From Rhodobacteraceae bacterium CCMM004 (GTDB lineage Bacteria; Pseudomonadota; Alphaproteobacteria; Rhodobacterales; Rhodobacteraceae), in assembly GCA_004005435.1 (NCBI GenBank), contig RZWH01000005.1, positions 266,837-330,836 of the forward strand: a stretch of DNA of 64,000 bases, read 5' to 3'. Made by a program: the position numbers and the translations under genes. The notes beneath the pieces are model-generated. The model was not told the origin of the DNA, did not search any database, and saw only the letters and a program-made list of their open reading frames with translations. Positions within the stretch are counted from its first letter, which is position 1, and each line of letters starts with the position of its first letter. This document shows positions 34,457 through 44,006 of the stretch, one piece after another.

Positions 34457-34719
34457 GCCCGACATGTGGCGGGGCTGGACGACCGGGTCAGACAGAAACG
34501 TTTCGGGTGCCGGGTGCCGGGAGTCTGGGGCGCTCGGTTTCCTTGCCCGGACCGGCCGCAAGGCGGGCAGCGCCGCCATCGTCGCTCGGACCGGTGCGGC
34601 GCGACGATGACAACCCCGCCCCAACGGGACGGTGCTGCGCTCTGCCTGCGGCGGCGGGCCGCCGACGATGGCCCAACTGAGAGCCCGGCCGGGTCGCGCG
34701 CCCGCTCTGCGAAACGGAG

Positions 34720-34775
34720 AAGGGCCGGTCCCGGGGACCGGCCCTTCATCTTTGTCCGTCGGGGGAAGGCCCCCG
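34720..34775 (-). terminator. Double hairpin downstream of ccoP
   Basis: In minus-strand order after the ccoP stop come a six-pair hairpin (34775-34760, CGGGGG/CCCCCG around CCTT) and a perfect thirteen-pair hairpin (34746-34720, AAGGGCCGGTCCC and complement around one base). Read on the plus strand, the larger hairpin is followed by TCATCTTTG. The location ten bases after the stop supports a terminator of ccoNOQP, perhaps acting in both directions. Confidence 0.75.
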
Positions 34776-34785
34776 GCGCGGAGGG

Positions 34786-35682
34786 TCACTCCGCCACGGT
34801 CTCCTCGCCGCCGCCCAGCTGGTGGACATAGGCCGCGACCGCGTTCACCTGGGCGTCGCCCAGACGCTCGCCCCAGGGCGGCATCACCCCGAAGCGGGAG
34901 TAGGTGATCGTCTCGGTCAGCCGCTCTTCGCTGCCGCCGTAGAGCCAGATCGCGTCGGTGAGGTTCGGCGCGCCCAGATCGGTCATGCCGGTGCCGTCCT
35001 CGCCGTGGCAGGCCGAGCACTGATCGAGGAAGATCGTCGCGCCCGCCTCGGCCAGCGCCGCGTCGTGGTCGCCGCCCGACAGGCTCTGCACGTAGGCCAC
35101 GACCTGGCCGATCTCCTCGGTCGACAGGATGTCGCCGAAGGCCGGCATCTCGGACCAGCGCGCGTCGGGGTCGGTCTCGTTGCGGATGCCGTGGCGGACC
35201 GTATAGGCGATCTCGTCGATGGTGCCGCCCCAGAGCCAGTCGTCGTCGAGGAGGTTGGGATAGCCCGCCGCCTGCGCCCCCGCCGCGCCCGATCCGTGGC
35301 ACTGCGAACAGTTGTTGGCGAAGACCGAGGCGCCGGCCGACACCGCGAAGCGCTCGAGCGGCTCGTTCTGCGACAGCGAGGCCAGCTCGATGGTCGCCAG
35401 TTCGCTGACCAGCGCCTGGTTGGCGGTCTCGACGGCGGCGATCTCCTCGGCCACCTCGGCGCGGGTGGAGTAGCCCAACAGACCGCTCGTCGCCGACGAC
35501 ACCAGCGGCCAGGCGGGGAACAGGATCGTGTAGATCAGGCCCCAGACCACCGTGCCGTAGAAGGTCCACAGCCACCACCGCGGCAGCGGGTTGTTCAGCT
35601 CTTCGATCCCGTCCCAGGTGTGGCCTGTGGTTTCGACGCCGGTGATCTCGTCGACGGGCTTTTTCTTGGTTTCATCGGCCAT
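34786..35682 (-). CDS. ccoP: cbb3-type cytochrome c oxidase subunit III, dihaem CcoP
   Basis: Membrane-bound dihaem cytochrome c of the cbb3 oxidase; it passes electrons to CcoO/CcoN. The 298 residues have an N-terminal domain (HTWDGIEELNNPLPRWWLWTFYG), a transmembrane helix at about 36-58, and two CxxCH haem sites: CSQCH (125-129) and CSACH (222-226). The ATG at 35682 lies four bases after the ccoQ stop, in the standard N-O-Q-P order. Confidence 0.97.
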   Translation of the reverse strand: MADETKKKPVDEITGVETTGHTWDGIEELNNPLPRWWLWTFYGTVVWGLIYTILFPAWPLVSSATSGLLGYSTRAEVAEEIAAVETANQALVSELATIELASLSQNEPLERFAVSAGASVFANNCSQCHGSGAAGAQAAGYPNLLDDDWLWGGTIDEIAYTVRHGIRNETDPDARWSEMPAFGDILSTEEIGQVVAYVQSLSGGDHDAALAEAGATIFLDQCSACHGEDGTGMTDLGAPNLTDAIWLYGGSEERLTETITYSRFGVMPPWGERLGDAQVNAVAAYVHQLGGGEETVAE

Positions 35683-35686
35683 TGCG

Positions 35687-35920
35687 TCAGGCCTCCTTGA
35701 GGAAGTCGGGGACCGCGCGGCAGTTGCAGGTATCGCACTGCTTGTCGCAGTCGTCCGCGTCCGGGGCGGTTTCGTGGCGGAAGGGGATCTGGGAGGCATC
35801 GCGATGGGTGTCGCGGCTGCCTGGCCGGAAGGCCCAGACCCAGGTTCCGAGGAAGAAGATCAGCATCGCCAGGAGCATCCAGCTGTCTGCGATCTCGCGC
35901 AGGAGAGAGTATTTTTCCAC
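35687..35920 (-). CDS. ccoQ: cbb3 oxidase subunit IV CcoQ with cysteine-rich tail
   Basis: A 77-residue protein with one transmembrane segment (about 12-31) and the CcoQ-type opening MEKYSLLREIADSWMLLAML. CcoQ stabilises the cbb3 complex, especially against oxygen. The C-terminus carries Cys58, Cys62, Cys65 and Cys67 (DDCDKQCDTCNCR), which I do not expect in typical 50-70-residue CcoQ. Position between ccoO and ccoP supports the call. Confidence 0.9.
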   Translation of the reverse strand: MEKYSLLREIADSWMLLAMLIFFLGTWVWAFRPGSRDTHRDASQIPFRHETAPDADDCDKQCDTCNCRAVPDFLKEA

Positions 35921-35932
35921 GATCGTCCCTCC

Positions 35933-36751
35933 TTACCGGCTCTCGTCGGGCGTGAAGGTGGAGAAGTCCACCAGCGTGCCCAGCATTTGCAGATAGGCGA
36001 TGAGCGCATCCATCTCGCTGATCCCCGGCTGGCTGTCGAAGTTGCGCACCTGTGCGCCGGGATAGCGTTCCACCAGCGCGTCCCAGTCGCTGTCCGCGTC
36101 GGCCTGGGCGCGGAAGTCCGCGACCGCGTTCTCGATCATGTCCTCGGTGTAGGGAACGCCGACCATGCGGTGGGTCTCCAGCAGGTCCTGGATATAGGTC
36201 GGCTGCACCAGCGTATCGGCCAGGAAGGCGTACTTTGGCATCACCGACTCGGGCACCACCGACTGCGGGTCCATGAAGTGGTCCACGTGCCAGGCGTCCG
36301 AGTAGCGGCCGCCGACGCGGGCGAGGTCGGGCCCCGTCCGCTTGGACCCCCACTGGAACGGATGGTCGTACATCGACTCCGCGGCGAGGCTGTAGTGGCC
36401 GTAGCGCTCGACCTCGTCCCGCATGGGACGGATCATCTGGCTATGGCACACGTAGCATCCCTCGCGGATGTAGATGTCGCGCCCGGTCAACTCCAGTGGG
36501 GAGTAGGGCCGCACCCCGTCCACCTCCTCGATGGTGTTTTCGAGGTAGAACAGGGGGGCGATCTCGACGATGCCGCCGATGGTCACCACCAGGAAGCTGA
36601 AGATCAGCAGCAGCGTCGGCGATTTCTCGAGGATCGCATGCTTCTGGATCATCTTGGAGTGGTGCGGCAGTTCGTTGGGGATCCCGCCGTCCGACAGGGT
36701 CGTGACCTTGGGATCCTTTTCGGGATCGGTGATTTTTTCGTTGTCAGCCAT
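35933..36751 (-). CDS. ccoO: cbb3-type cytochrome c oxidase subunit II, monohaem CcoO
   Basis: Membrane-anchored monohaem cytochrome c of cbb3 oxidase. The 272 residues have an N-terminal polar segment, one transmembrane helix (about 45-66), and the haem site CYVCH (99-103) followed by SQMIRPM, with the axial Met in a later segment such as [12 protein letters not shown]. Length and motif match CcoO (FixO). It follows ccoN after 12 bases and precedes ccoQ by 12 bases. Confidence 0.96.
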   Translation of the reverse strand: MADNEKITDPEKDPKVTTLSDGGIPNELPHHSKMIQKHAILEKSPTLLLIFSFLVVTIGGIVEIAPLFYLENTIEEVDGVRPYSPLELTGRDIYIREGCYVCHSQMIRPMRDEVERYGHYSLAAESMYDHPFQWGSKRTGPDLARVGGRYSDAWHVDHFMDPQSVVPESVMPKYAFLADTLVQPTYIQDLLETHRMVGVPYTEDMIENAVADFRAQADADSDWDALVERYPGAQVRNFDSQPGISEMDALIAYLQMLGTLVDFSTFTPDESR

Positions 36752-36763
36752 TGATTTCGATCC

Positions 36764-38371
36764 TTATTCGGCGGGCTGCACGGTGGGTGCGTCCGCGGCG
36801 GGTTGCCGCCCACGGATCGTCATCCAGATGTTCCAGGCCATGATCAGAGCGCCCGCGAGGTAGAGAACCCCGCCCAGAGCCCGGACCACGTACATCGGGA
36901 ACTTGGCTTCGACGGTGTCGGCGAACGAGTTCACCAGGAACCCTTGCGCGTCGACTTCGCGCCACATCAGCCCCTCCATGATGCCGGTCACCCACATCGC
37001 CGCCGCGTAGAGGACGATGCCGATGGTGGCGAGCCAGAAGTGCCAGTTGATCGCCGGCACCGAATACATCGCCTGGCGGCCCCACAGACGCGGCACCAGG
37101 AAGTAGAGCGCGCCGAAGGTGATCATGCCGTTCCAGCCCAGGGCGCCGGAGTGCACGTGGCCGATGGTCCAGTCGGTGTAGTGGCTGAGCGAGTTGACCG
37201 CGCGGATCGACATCATCGGACCCTCGAAGGTCGACATGCCGTAGAACGCGAGGCTGATCACCATCATGCGGATGATCGGGTCGGTGCGGAGCTTGTCCCA
37301 GGCGCCTTGCAGCGTCATCAGGCCGTTGATCATGCCGCCCCAGGAGGGCATCCACAGGATCACCGAGAACACCATGCCCAGCGTCGACGCCCAGTCGGGC
37401 AGCGCGGTGTAGTGCAGGTGGTGCGGACCGGCCCAGATATACAAGAAGATCAGCGCCCAGAAGTGGATGATCGACAGCTTGTAGCTGTAGACCGGGCGGC
37501 CGGCCTGCTTTGGCACGAAGTAGTACATCATGCCCAAAAAGCCCGCGGTCAGGAAGAAGCCCACGGCGTTGTGGCCATACCACCACTGCACCATGGCGTC
37601 CTGCACGCCCGAGAAGAGGATCACCGACTTGGAGCCGAAGATGCTGACGGGGATGGTCAGGTTGTTGACCACGTGCAGCATCGCCACCGTCACGATGAAC
37701 GACAGCAGGAACCAGTTGGCGACGTAGATGTGTTTCTCTTTTCGGGTGAAGAGCGTGCCCATGAACACGGCGAGGAACGCGACCCAGACGATGGTGAGCC
37801 AGAGGTCCACATACCACTCGGGTTCGGCGTATTCCTTGGACTGCGTCGCACCGAGGAGATAGCCGGTGGCGGCCAGCACGATGAACAGGTTGTAGCCCCA
37901 GAACACGAACCAGGCGAGATTGCCGCCCCAGAGCCGCGTGCCGCAGGTCCGCTGAACGATGTAGAAGGACGACATGATCAGCGCGTTGCCGCCGAAGGCA
38001 AAGATCACCGCAGAGGTGTGCAGCGGGCGCAGGCGGCCGAAGTTGGTGAACGGCTGTCCCCAGTCGAAGTTCAGCGCCGGAAAGGCGAGCTGGAACGCGA
38101 TGAACGTCCCCGCCAAGAAGCCGATGACGCCCCAAAAGGCGGTGGCGATCGCCCCATAGCGGATCACGTCGTCCATGTATCCGGTGGGCGGCCCGGCGGC
38201 GTCGACCGTCTTGGGCTCGTCGGTGCTGCGCAGCACGTAGACGAACGCGATGGCGGCGATGACCATGATCAGGATCATGTGCACCGTGTAGGCCAGGTCG
38301 CGCCCGTAGTTGGCGGCGATTGCGGCAAGCAGCGCCACCGCCGCCAGCGCAATCAGTTTCACGTAGTTCAT
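36764..38371 (-). CDS. ccoN: cbb3-type cytochrome c oxidase subunit I CcoN
   Basis: Catalytic subunit of the high-affinity cbb3 terminal oxidase, with low-spin haem b, haem b3 and CuB in the inner membrane. The 535 residues have about twelve to fourteen membrane segments. Histidines appear in the expected places, for example [51 protein letters not shown] and [16 protein letters not shown]. It is the first gene of ccoNOQP; an FNR-type operator lies 94 bases upstream. Confidence 0.97.
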   Translation of the reverse strand: MNYVKLIALAAVALLAAIAANYGRDLAYTVHMILIMVIAAIAFVYVLRSTDEPKTVDAAGPPTGYMDDVIRYGAIATAFWGVIGFLAGTFIAFQLAFPALNFDWGQPFTNFGRLRPLHTSAVIFAFGGNALIMSSFYIVQRTCGTRLWGGNLAWFVFWGYNLFIVLAATGYLLGATQSKEYAEPEWYVDLWLTIVWVAFLAVFMGTLFTRKEKHIYVANWFLLSFIVTVAMLHVVNNLTIPVSIFGSKSVILFSGVQDAMVQWWYGHNAVGFFLTAGFLGMMYYFVPKQAGRPVYSYKLSIIHFWALIFLYIWAGPHHLHYTALPDWASTLGMVFSVILWMPSWGGMINGLMTLQGAWDKLRTDPIIRMMVISLAFYGMSTFEGPMMSIRAVNSLSHYTDWTIGHVHSGALGWNGMITFGALYFLVPRLWGRQAMYSVPAINWHFWLATIGIVLYAAAMWVTGIMEGLMWREVDAQGFLVNSFADTVEAKFPMYVVRALGGVLYLAGALIMAWNIWMTIRGRQPAADAPTVQPAE

Positions 38372-38464
38372 GTCAAGCGTCCCTCATTGCCGTCCGCGCA
38401 CGGGAGAGCCCGCGCACGGAGTCGCTGATGGGACGCTTATGGGCGCTGGGCGCGCCAGCGGTCC

Positions 38465-38478
38465 TTGATCCAGGTCAA
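38465..38478. promoter_or_regulatory. FNR/FnrL-type operator before ccoNOQP
   Basis: TTGATCCAGGTCAA fits TTGAT-N4-GTCAA, one mismatch from the FNR consensus. It is 94-107 bases before the ccoN start, in the 191-base gap between ccoN and fnrL, and both genes lie on the minus strand. FnrL, whose gene is just upstream, is the likely ligand, giving oxygen-controlled expression of the cbb3 structural genes. Confidence 0.82.
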
Positions 38479-38562
38479 GCTTTCCGCATCGCGGCATTGG
38501 CCCGCGGCGGGCCTCTCCGCTCTGCGAAGAGGGTGTTAAAATAACGTGAAATCAGAGGGTTG

Positions 38563-39303
38563 TCAGGCGAGCATTCCGCCGTCGGTGTCGTCGCCGGTCT
38601 CTAGGATCAGCGCGTCGAGGTCGGGGATATGGACCCGCCTCTTGCCCTCCAGGACGATCAGGCCGTCCTTGCGCAGATTGGTGAACTGGCGGCTCACCGT
38701 CTCGATCGTCAGGCCCAGGTAGTTGGCGATCGCCTCGCGCGTCAGCGGCAGGTCGAAGGTCACCTGCCCGGTGAAGCGCCGGGCGTCCAGCGCCGCCATC
38801 CGCCGCGCGATCATCGTCAGGAGGCTCGCGATCTTCTCCCGCGCCGTCTTGCGGCCGAGGAGCAGCATCCACTCCCGCGCCGCGTCCAGCTCGTCCAGCG
38901 TCATCTCCAAGAGGCGCTGGCCGATATGCGGCATCTGCTGGATCAACTGCTCGAAGGGGCGGCGACGGAAGCAGCACAGCACCATCTCGGTCGTGGCCAC
39001 CACGTCATAGCTCGCCTCGGACCGCCCCGGCCGGCCGATGAAGTCGGCGGGCAAGAGCAGGCCGACCATCTGCACCCGCCCGTCGGGCATCGTCTGTTCC
39101 TGGGTCGCCACGCCGGTCACCACGGACGCGACGAAGTCGGTGGTCTGTCCGGCCAGCACGATGGTGTCGCCGGCGGCGACGGTGCGGTAGAACTTCACCG
39201 AGTCCAACTCGTCCCGCTCGCCGGCGTCGCAGCGCGAACAGACCGCCCGATTGCGGATCGGGCAGGTGGGACAGCCTTCATTCTTCAACAGCGGCACGGA
39301 CAT
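38563..39303 (-). CDS. fnrL: Crp/Fnr-family oxygen-sensing regulator FnrL
   Basis: Oxygen-labile [4Fe-4S] transcription factor, 246 residues. The N-terminal cysteines are Cys11, Cys14, Cys22 and Cys25 (CPTCPIRNRAVCSRC) and a central cysteine pair lies at 110-111, the layout of FnrL proteins. A cNMP-like beta-roll (about 25-140) and dimer helix lead to the helix-turn-helix LTREAIANYLGLTIETVSRQFTNL (187-210) with the FNR-type recognition residues Glu201, Ser204 and Arg205, expected to read TTGAT-N4-ATCAA. The ATG at 39303 is the family start. It is upstream of ccoN and probably controls both cco units and hemN. Confidence 0.95.
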   Translation of the reverse strand: MSVPLLKNEGCPTCPIRNRAVCSRCDAGERDELDSVKFYRTVAAGDTIVLAGQTTDFVASVVTGVATQEQTMPDGRVQMVGLLLPADFIGRPGRSEASYDVVATTEMVLCCFRRRPFEQLIQQMPHIGQRLLEMTLDELDAAREWMLLLGRKTAREKIASLLTMIARRMAALDARRFTGQVTFDLPLTREAIANYLGLTIETVSRQFTNLRKDGLIVLEGKRRVHIPDLDALILETGDDTDGGMLA

Positions 39304-39488
39304 AGCGGGCAGCCTATCCGGCCCGCGCGGCGATGCAACCGCGATCGCCAACCTGCGATGATTCTGCGCAGTCTGCCCTCTGCGCGGCGCCGCGGCCGTT
39401 TCGGGCCGGGGCGGCCGGTCTGCCACCTTGAATCCCGGCCCCAAAGACGCCCATAATCCGCGCCAATGATAAAACCAGGGAGACGACT

Positions 39489-41072
39489 ATGCTTCGATTG
39501 ACCGCACTGACCGCGGCGCTCATGGCGACGACCGCCATCGGCGTATCCGCCGAGACGCTGCGCTGGGCCCGCGCCGGGGACGCTCTGACGCTCGATCCGC
39601 ACGCCCAGAACGAGGGCCCGACCAGCGCTCTGGCGCACCAGATCATGGAGCCGCTGGTGATGCGCGACATGACCGGCGCCATCGTGCCCGCGCTCGCCAC
39701 CGAGTGGATGCCCAGCGAGGATGATCCCAACGTATGGGTCTTCAAGCTCCGCGAGGGCGTCACCTTCCACGACGGGGCCGCGTTCGACAGCGAGGACGTG
39801 AAGTTCTCTCTCGACCGGGCGATGACCCCGGATTCGGACTACAAGGAGTTGCTGGCCTCGGTCGTCGAGGTGCGGGCGCCCGATCCGATGACGATCGAGA
39901 TCGTGACCGACGGTCCCAACCCGATCATGCCCAACAACCTCACCAACCTGTTCATCATGGACAAGGACTGGTCCGAGGCCAACAACGCGGTCAAGGTGCA
40001 GGACTACGAGGGCGGCGAGGACACCTTTGCGGCCAAGAACGCCAATGGCACCGGGCCCTACAAGCTGGTGAGCCGCGAGCCCGACGTGAAGACGGTGCTG
40101 GAGATCAACGAGGACTACTGGGGCGCGGGCGAGTTCCCCATGGACGTGACCGAGATCGTCTATACCCCGATCCAGAACGCCGCGACGCGGGTGGCGGCGA
40201 TGCTGTCGGGCGAGGTGGACTTCATCCAGGACGTGCCGGTCCAGGATCTCCAGCGCGTCGCCGACGCCGACGGTCTGGACGTCCGCACCGCGCCGCAGAA
40301 CCGGGTGATCTTCTTCGGCATGAACATGGGCGATGCGGATCTGGGCAATGACAACGTCGACGGCGCCAATCCGCTGGCCGACGTCCGGGTGCGCAGGGCG
40401 ATGAACATGGCGATCAACCGCGAAGCGATCCAACAGGTCGTGATGCGGGGCCAATCCGACCCCGCCGGCATGATCGCGCCGCCCTTCGTCAACGGCTGGA
40501 CCGAAGAGATGGACGCGTCTTCCGTCACCGACGTAGAGGGCGCCAAGGCGCTGATGGAGGAGGCGGGCTATGCCGACGGTTTCTCGATCCAGCTCGACTG
40601 CCCCAACGATCGCTACATCAACGACGAGGCGATCTGTCAGGCCGCCGTGGGGATGCTGGCGCAGATCGGCATCACGGTGAACCTGGACGCCAAGCCCAAG
40701 GCTCAGCACTTCCCGCTGATCAACAACCTCGAAACCGACTTCTACATGCTGGGCTGGGGGGTTCCGACCTACGACTCGGAGTACATCTTCAACTTCCTCG
40801 TCCACACCAAGGGCGAGAAGTACGGCTCGTGGAACGCCACGCGCTACTCCAACCCCGACCTCGACGCCCAGATCGTGGCGCTGGCCTCGGAGACGGACCT
40901 GGAAAAGCGCAACGAGATGATCGGCGAGATCTGGCAGGTGGTGCAGGATGAGGCGCTCTATGTGCCGATCCACCACCAGGTGCTGAACTGGGGGATGAAG
41001 TCCGACATCGAAACGGTCGTCGCCCCCGACGACACGCCGAAGTTCAAGTACTTCTCCATGGCGCGGTCGTAA
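39489..41072 (+). CDS. Peptide/dipeptide ABC transporter binding protein (family 5)
   Basis: Periplasmic solute-binding protein, 527 residues, of the DppA/OppA type. The signal peptide is MLRLTALTAALMATTAIGVSA with cleavage near SAE. Mature hallmarks are LRWARAGDALTLDPHAQNEG, the lobe-I segment VTFHDGAAFDSEDVKFSLDRAM, and GTGPYKLVSREP. The ATG has GGGAG eight bases upstream. It is the first visible gene of a scattered peptide-transport set: permeases at 44.0-45.9 kb, ATPases at 47.0-49.0 kb. A strong terminator follows directly, so it is probably transcribed alone. Confidence 0.93.
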   Translation: MLRLTALTAALMATTAIGVSAETLRWARAGDALTLDPHAQNEGPTSALAHQIMEPLVMRDMTGAIVPALATEWMPSEDDPNVWVFKLREGVTFHDGAAFDSEDVKFSLDRAMTPDSDYKELLASVVEVRAPDPMTIEIVTDGPNPIMPNNLTNLFIMDKDWSEANNAVKVQDYEGGEDTFAAKNANGTGPYKLVSREPDVKTVLEINEDYWGAGEFPMDVTEIVYTPIQNAATRVAAMLSGEVDFIQDVPVQDLQRVADADGLDVRTAPQNRVIFFGMNMGDADLGNDNVDGANPLADVRVRRAMNMAINREAIQQVVMRGQSDPAGMIAPPFVNGWTEEMDASSVTDVEGAKALMEEAGYADGFSIQLDCPNDRYINDEAICQAAVGMLAQIGITVNLDAKPKAQHFPLINNLETDFYMLGWGVPTYDSEYIFNFLVHTKGEKYGSWNATRYSNPDLDAQIVALASETDLEKRNEMIGEIWQVVQDEALYVPIHHQVLNWGMKSDIETVVAPDDTPKFKYFSMARS

Positions 41073-41087
41073 TCCGCGCCCCGTAAC

Positions 41088-41153
41088 CGGTCCCGGGCAA
41101 GGTCCGGGACCGCCAGCGACGCCGCCCGAGGCCCCGGCCCGGGCGGCGTTTTT
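41088..41153 (+). terminator. Tandem hairpin and rho-independent terminator after the peptide-binding-protein gene
   Basis: First, CGGTCCCGG (41088-41096) pairs with CCGGGACCG (41104-41112) around seven bases. Then CGCCGCCCG (41120-41128) pairs with CGGGCGGCG (41140-41148) around 11 bases, followed by TTTTT (41149-41153). The second has the classic intrinsic terminator shape and ends the transcript of the binding-protein gene, 16 bases after its stop. Confidence 0.92.
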
Positions 41154-41326
41154 CGTTGCATGCCCCTCGCCACCTCCAAGTCGCACCCCTGTGCGCCCGT
41201 CGCGTGGCGCGCCCGGGTTCGGCCATGGGCGATCTCCCGCCCATCTGCTGCGCCCGCGGACCCTTCGGCCCCACCCGGCGTTGCAGAGCAAAGGCCGGGC
41301 GTCCCGGCGCAAGGGAAGAGTTCACC

Positions 41327-42976
41327 ATGCTTAGCCATACTTTGAAGTCCACGACGGCCATCGCCGTGTCGCTCGCGTTGATCCTGCCGGCGCCGGTCCT
41401 GGCCCAGTCCGACACCGCGCCCGACGATCCGTGCGCCGCGCTCGAAAGCGCCGTGGGCGAGGCGGGGGCCCAACTCCGCGCCGCGTGTGAAGCCGCGCGG
41501 GCGAACCAGGCGGCCCCGGCGGAGGAAGCCCCGGCCGAAGAGGCCCCCGTGGACGAAGCCCCGGCCGAGGAGACTCCCGCCGAAGAGGCCCCCGCCGAGG
41601 AGGCCGCCGCCGAGGAGACCCCCACGGAGGAGGCTCCTGCCGAGGAGACCGCCGCCGAAGAGACCCCGGCCGAGGAGGCTCCGGCCGAGGAGGCCGCCGC
41701 CGAAGAGACTCCTGCCGAAGAGACTCCTGCCGAGGAGGCTCCGGCCGAGGAGGCCGTCGCCGAAGAGACCCCGGCCGAAGAGGCTCCCGCCGAGGGGACC
41801 GTTGCCGAAGAGACCCCCGCAGAGGAAACGCCCTCGGGCACCGAAGCCGCTGAGGCCGAGACCGAAGCACCTGCATCCGAGGGCGACACCGAAGTGGGCC
41901 AGGAGGACACCGCCGACTCCGTCGCCGCCGCCAACGCAACGGTTGAGGCCGAGGCCCTCTCGGGCGGTGCGGCGGCCGATACGCAGGCATTGACCATCAC
42001 CGATGAAAATGCGCGCTCCAGCGACGAAGCCTTCGAGACCGAAGCCGCGACGGCCGCCGAGACCGGCGGCGGCGACGGCGGCGGCCTGTCGACCCTGGAG
42101 AAATTCGCCATCGGTGCGGTGGGTGCCGCCGCTATCGGCGCGCTCCTGAACCAGGGCGAAAAGGTCGTGTCGAACACCGGCGACCGCGTGGTCGTGCAGC
42201 GGCAGAACGGCGACTACTACGTGCTCAAGGACGACGGCGCGCTGGTGCGGCGCCCGGGCACCGAGGTCCAGGTCGAGAGCTTCGCCGACGGCTCCAGCCG
42301 CGAGGTCGCGACCCGCGCCGACGGCACGCGTATCGTCACCATCCGCAGCTCCAACGGCCAGATCCTCCAGCGCACGCGCATCCTGCCCGACGGGCGCGAG
42401 GTCGTGTTGATCGACGACACCGCCGAGATCGCCGCGGTGGAGACGGCCGACCTGGCCGCCACGCCCGCCCCCGCGCCGTCGAGCCGGGTGGCCGGGACCG
42501 ACACCGAGGCCCTGCGCGCCGCGCTGATGGCCGAAGCGGGGATCGACCGGCGCTATTCCCTGCGTCAGATCCGCGACATCCGCGCGGTGCGGGCGCTGGC
42601 GCCGGAGTTGGTGCTCGACACTGTGACCTTCGACACCGGGTCGGCCGTGATCACGCCCAGTCAGGCCGAAGAGCTGTCGGCCCTGGGGCGGGCGATGACC
42701 GCGGCCATCGACGAGAACCCCGGCGAGGTCTTCCTCATCGAGGGGCACACCGACGCCGTGGGCGGCGCGGCCATGAACCTCGCGCTCTCCGACCGGCGGG
42801 CCGAGTCGGTGGCTCTGGCGCTGAGCGAGTATTTCGACGTGCCGCCGGAGAACATGGTGGTTCAGGGCTACGGCGAATCGAACCTCAAGATCGCCACCCA
42901 GGGCGCCGAGCGGGAGAACCGCCGCGCCGCCGTGCGCCGGATCACCCCGCTCCTCCAGACCGCCGCGGTGAAATGA
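41327..42976 (+). CDS. OmpA-family outer-membrane protein with acidic PAEEA repeat region
   Basis: A 549-residue exported protein. Signal peptide 1-26 ([15 protein letters not shown]). Residues about 63-169 are a low-complexity run of some twenty 5-residue units ([15 protein letters not shown]), strongly acidic; a glycine/alanine segment with a hydrophobic helix (about 262-276) and a repeat-like beta domain follow. The C-terminal OmpA peptidoglycan-binding domain spans about 425-540, with [13 protein letters not shown] and EGHTDAVGG. The ATG has AAGGGAAGAG before it and starts the signal peptide. Likely role: cell-envelope anchoring and structure. Confidence 0.88.
   Translation: MLSHTLKSTTAIAVSLALILPAPVLAQSDTAPDDPCAALESAVGEAGAQLRAACEAARANQAAPAEEAPAEEAPVDEAPAEETPAEEAPAEEAAAEETPTEEAPAEETAAEETPAEEAPAEEAAAEETPAEETPAEEAPAEEAVAEETPAEEAPAEGTVAEETPAEETPSGTEAAEAETEAPASEGDTEVGQEDTADSVAAANATVEAEALSGGAAADTQALTITDENARSSDEAFETEAATAAETGGGDGGGLSTLEKFAIGAVGAAAIGALLNQGEKVVSNTGDRVVVQRQNGDYYVLKDDGALVRRPGTEVQVESFADGSSREVATRADGTRIVTIRSSNGQILQRTRILPDGREVVLIDDTAEIAAVETADLAATPAPAPSSRVAGTDTEALRAALMAEAGIDRRYSLRQIRDIRAVRALAPELVLDTVTFDTGSAVITPSQAEELSALGRAMTAAIDENPGEVFLIEGHTDAVGGAAMNLALSDRRAESVALALSEYFDVPPENMVVQGYGESNLKIATQGAERENRRAAVRRITPLLQTAAVK
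41513..41833 (+). repeat. Coding tandem repeat, [10 protein letters not shown] units
   Basis: About 21 degenerate 15-base units within the OmpA-like gene, encoding P/A-A-E-E-A/T, one after another from residue 63 to 169. Codon choice varies between units, so the protein repeat is better conserved than the DNA repeat. It should form an extended, highly charged linker and is a probable site of length variation. Confidence 0.9.
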
Positions 42977-42997
42977 TCGCGGAGCGTCTCGTCGGCG

Positions 42998-43014
42998 CTT
43001 AACGCGCCGTTAAG
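42998..43014. terminator. Hairpin after the OmpA-like gene
   Basis: CTTAACG (42998-43004), CGC loop, CGTTAAG (43008-43014): a perfect seven-pair stem 22 bases after the OmpA-like stop. It lacks a T run, so terminator function is only a suggestion. Confidence 0.4.
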
Positions 43015-43037
43015 GGGCGGCGGGCCATAGAGGTGGA

Positions 43038-43952
43038 ATGACGGCTCTCGACTGTTCTCCGCCCGGCCCGCCGCCCGCGCCCTCCGTCCCCGACCGGCTG
43101 ATGGAGCTGGCGAACCAACTCGCGGCGAGTCAGTTCGCCGCCTTTCGCGAGCTCTATGCGGGGGCGGGGGTGTGCCCGCCGCTGTTGTCCTGGGCCGTGG
43201 ACCCCGAGGCGGCGCGCAGTCCCGACATCCTGGAGTTCGATCGCATCTCGGAGCCCATGTGCGACGCCCGCGGCCGTATCCTGCACGACCGATTCGACCT
43301 CGCCGCCTTCGGCGATCTGACGGGGCTCCTGACCGTGGTGCGGGCCGACGCCGACCACATGGTGTTCACCTACGACCACTACGGCGGCGACATCGCCGCG
43401 GTCTGGGGCCGCACGATGCAGGGGCGCTCCACGGCCGAGTTCCAGGGGCCGATGGCCGACGGGGTGACGGCGCTCTACATGGCCGCGGCGCTGCGCGGTG
43501 AGCGGGCGCTCAGCGTCAATCGGCCCCCGGGCCAGGTGTTCGTCCGCGACTGGCGGGTCTACATCGTCCCGATGATCGACGACGACCAGACCGTCGTGGG
43601 CTTTGTCTCGCTGAATCTGCCGGAGACCCCCTTTGCCCGCGGGCTCGACCTGGTGCCTTGGCCGACCGTGGTGTGCGACGCGGAGGGGACGGTGCATCTG
43701 GCCAATCGCGCCGCCCACGCCGCCTGGGCCGACCCAGCGCACCGGGGCCCCTTGCCGCCCTGGGGCACGCTCGCCGACGCCCTCGGCGCGGTCTGGGAAC
43801 CGCCGGTCCCCGCCGACGCCCTGGCGGAGGGCGCGCAGGCCATCGCGATCCGCCTGGAGCGCCGGGACGGCCGGCCGGCGGTCCACGCCACGCTCAGCGG
43901 CGTGATGCATCACGAGCGAGCGTTCTATGTCCTGATCTGCACGCCGGGATGA
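43038..43952 (+). CDS. PAS-like sensory protein without output domain
   Basis: A 304-residue soluble protein. Two PAS-like halves can be argued: the first around residues 20-110 (WAVDPEAARSPDILEFDRI with strands) and the second around 205-300 (WPTVVCDAEGTVHLANRAAHAAW, a typical PAS N-cap and first strand). No kinase, GGDEF, HTH or other output domain follows. It may be a small ligand-sensing module or a degenerate regulator; the call rests on weak similarity. It stands between ompA and the peptide-permease genes, 61 bases after the OmpA-like stop. Confidence 0.45.
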   Translation: MTALDCSPPGPPPAPSVPDRLMELANQLAASQFAAFRELYAGAGVCPPLLSWAVDPEAARSPDILEFDRISEPMCDARGRILHDRFDLAAFGDLTGLLTVVRADADHMVFTYDHYGGDIAAVWGRTMQGRSTAEFQGPMADGVTALYMAAALRGERALSVNRPPGQVFVRDWRVYIVPMIDDDQTVVGFVSLNLPETPFARGLDLVPWPTVVCDAEGTVHLANRAAHAAWADPAHRGPLPPWGTLADALGAVWEPPVPADALAEGAQAIAIRLERRDGRPAVHATLSGVMHHERAFYVLICTPG

Positions 43953-44006
43953 CCGGGCGATCCGCCCACGCTTGACCGACCGGCAGGGGTGGGGCAGACC
44001 GTTGGG

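Larger units (their letters stand above)
34272..34785. other. 514-base gene-free region between mltB-like gene and ccoP
   Basis: No credible gene. It contains palindrome pairs C and D and the terminator of the ccoNOQP unit at 34720-34775. The parts between (34330-34410 and 34457-34719) are GC-rich and I see nothing else in them. The direct recurrence of pair elements suggests that the gap grew by repeat insertion or duplication. Confidence 0.7.

Noticed and set aside
38360..38378. Second FNR-like string TTCATGTCAAG at the ccoN start
   Set aside because: It is missing the TTGAT half and overlaps the start codon; the site at 38465-38478 is far better.
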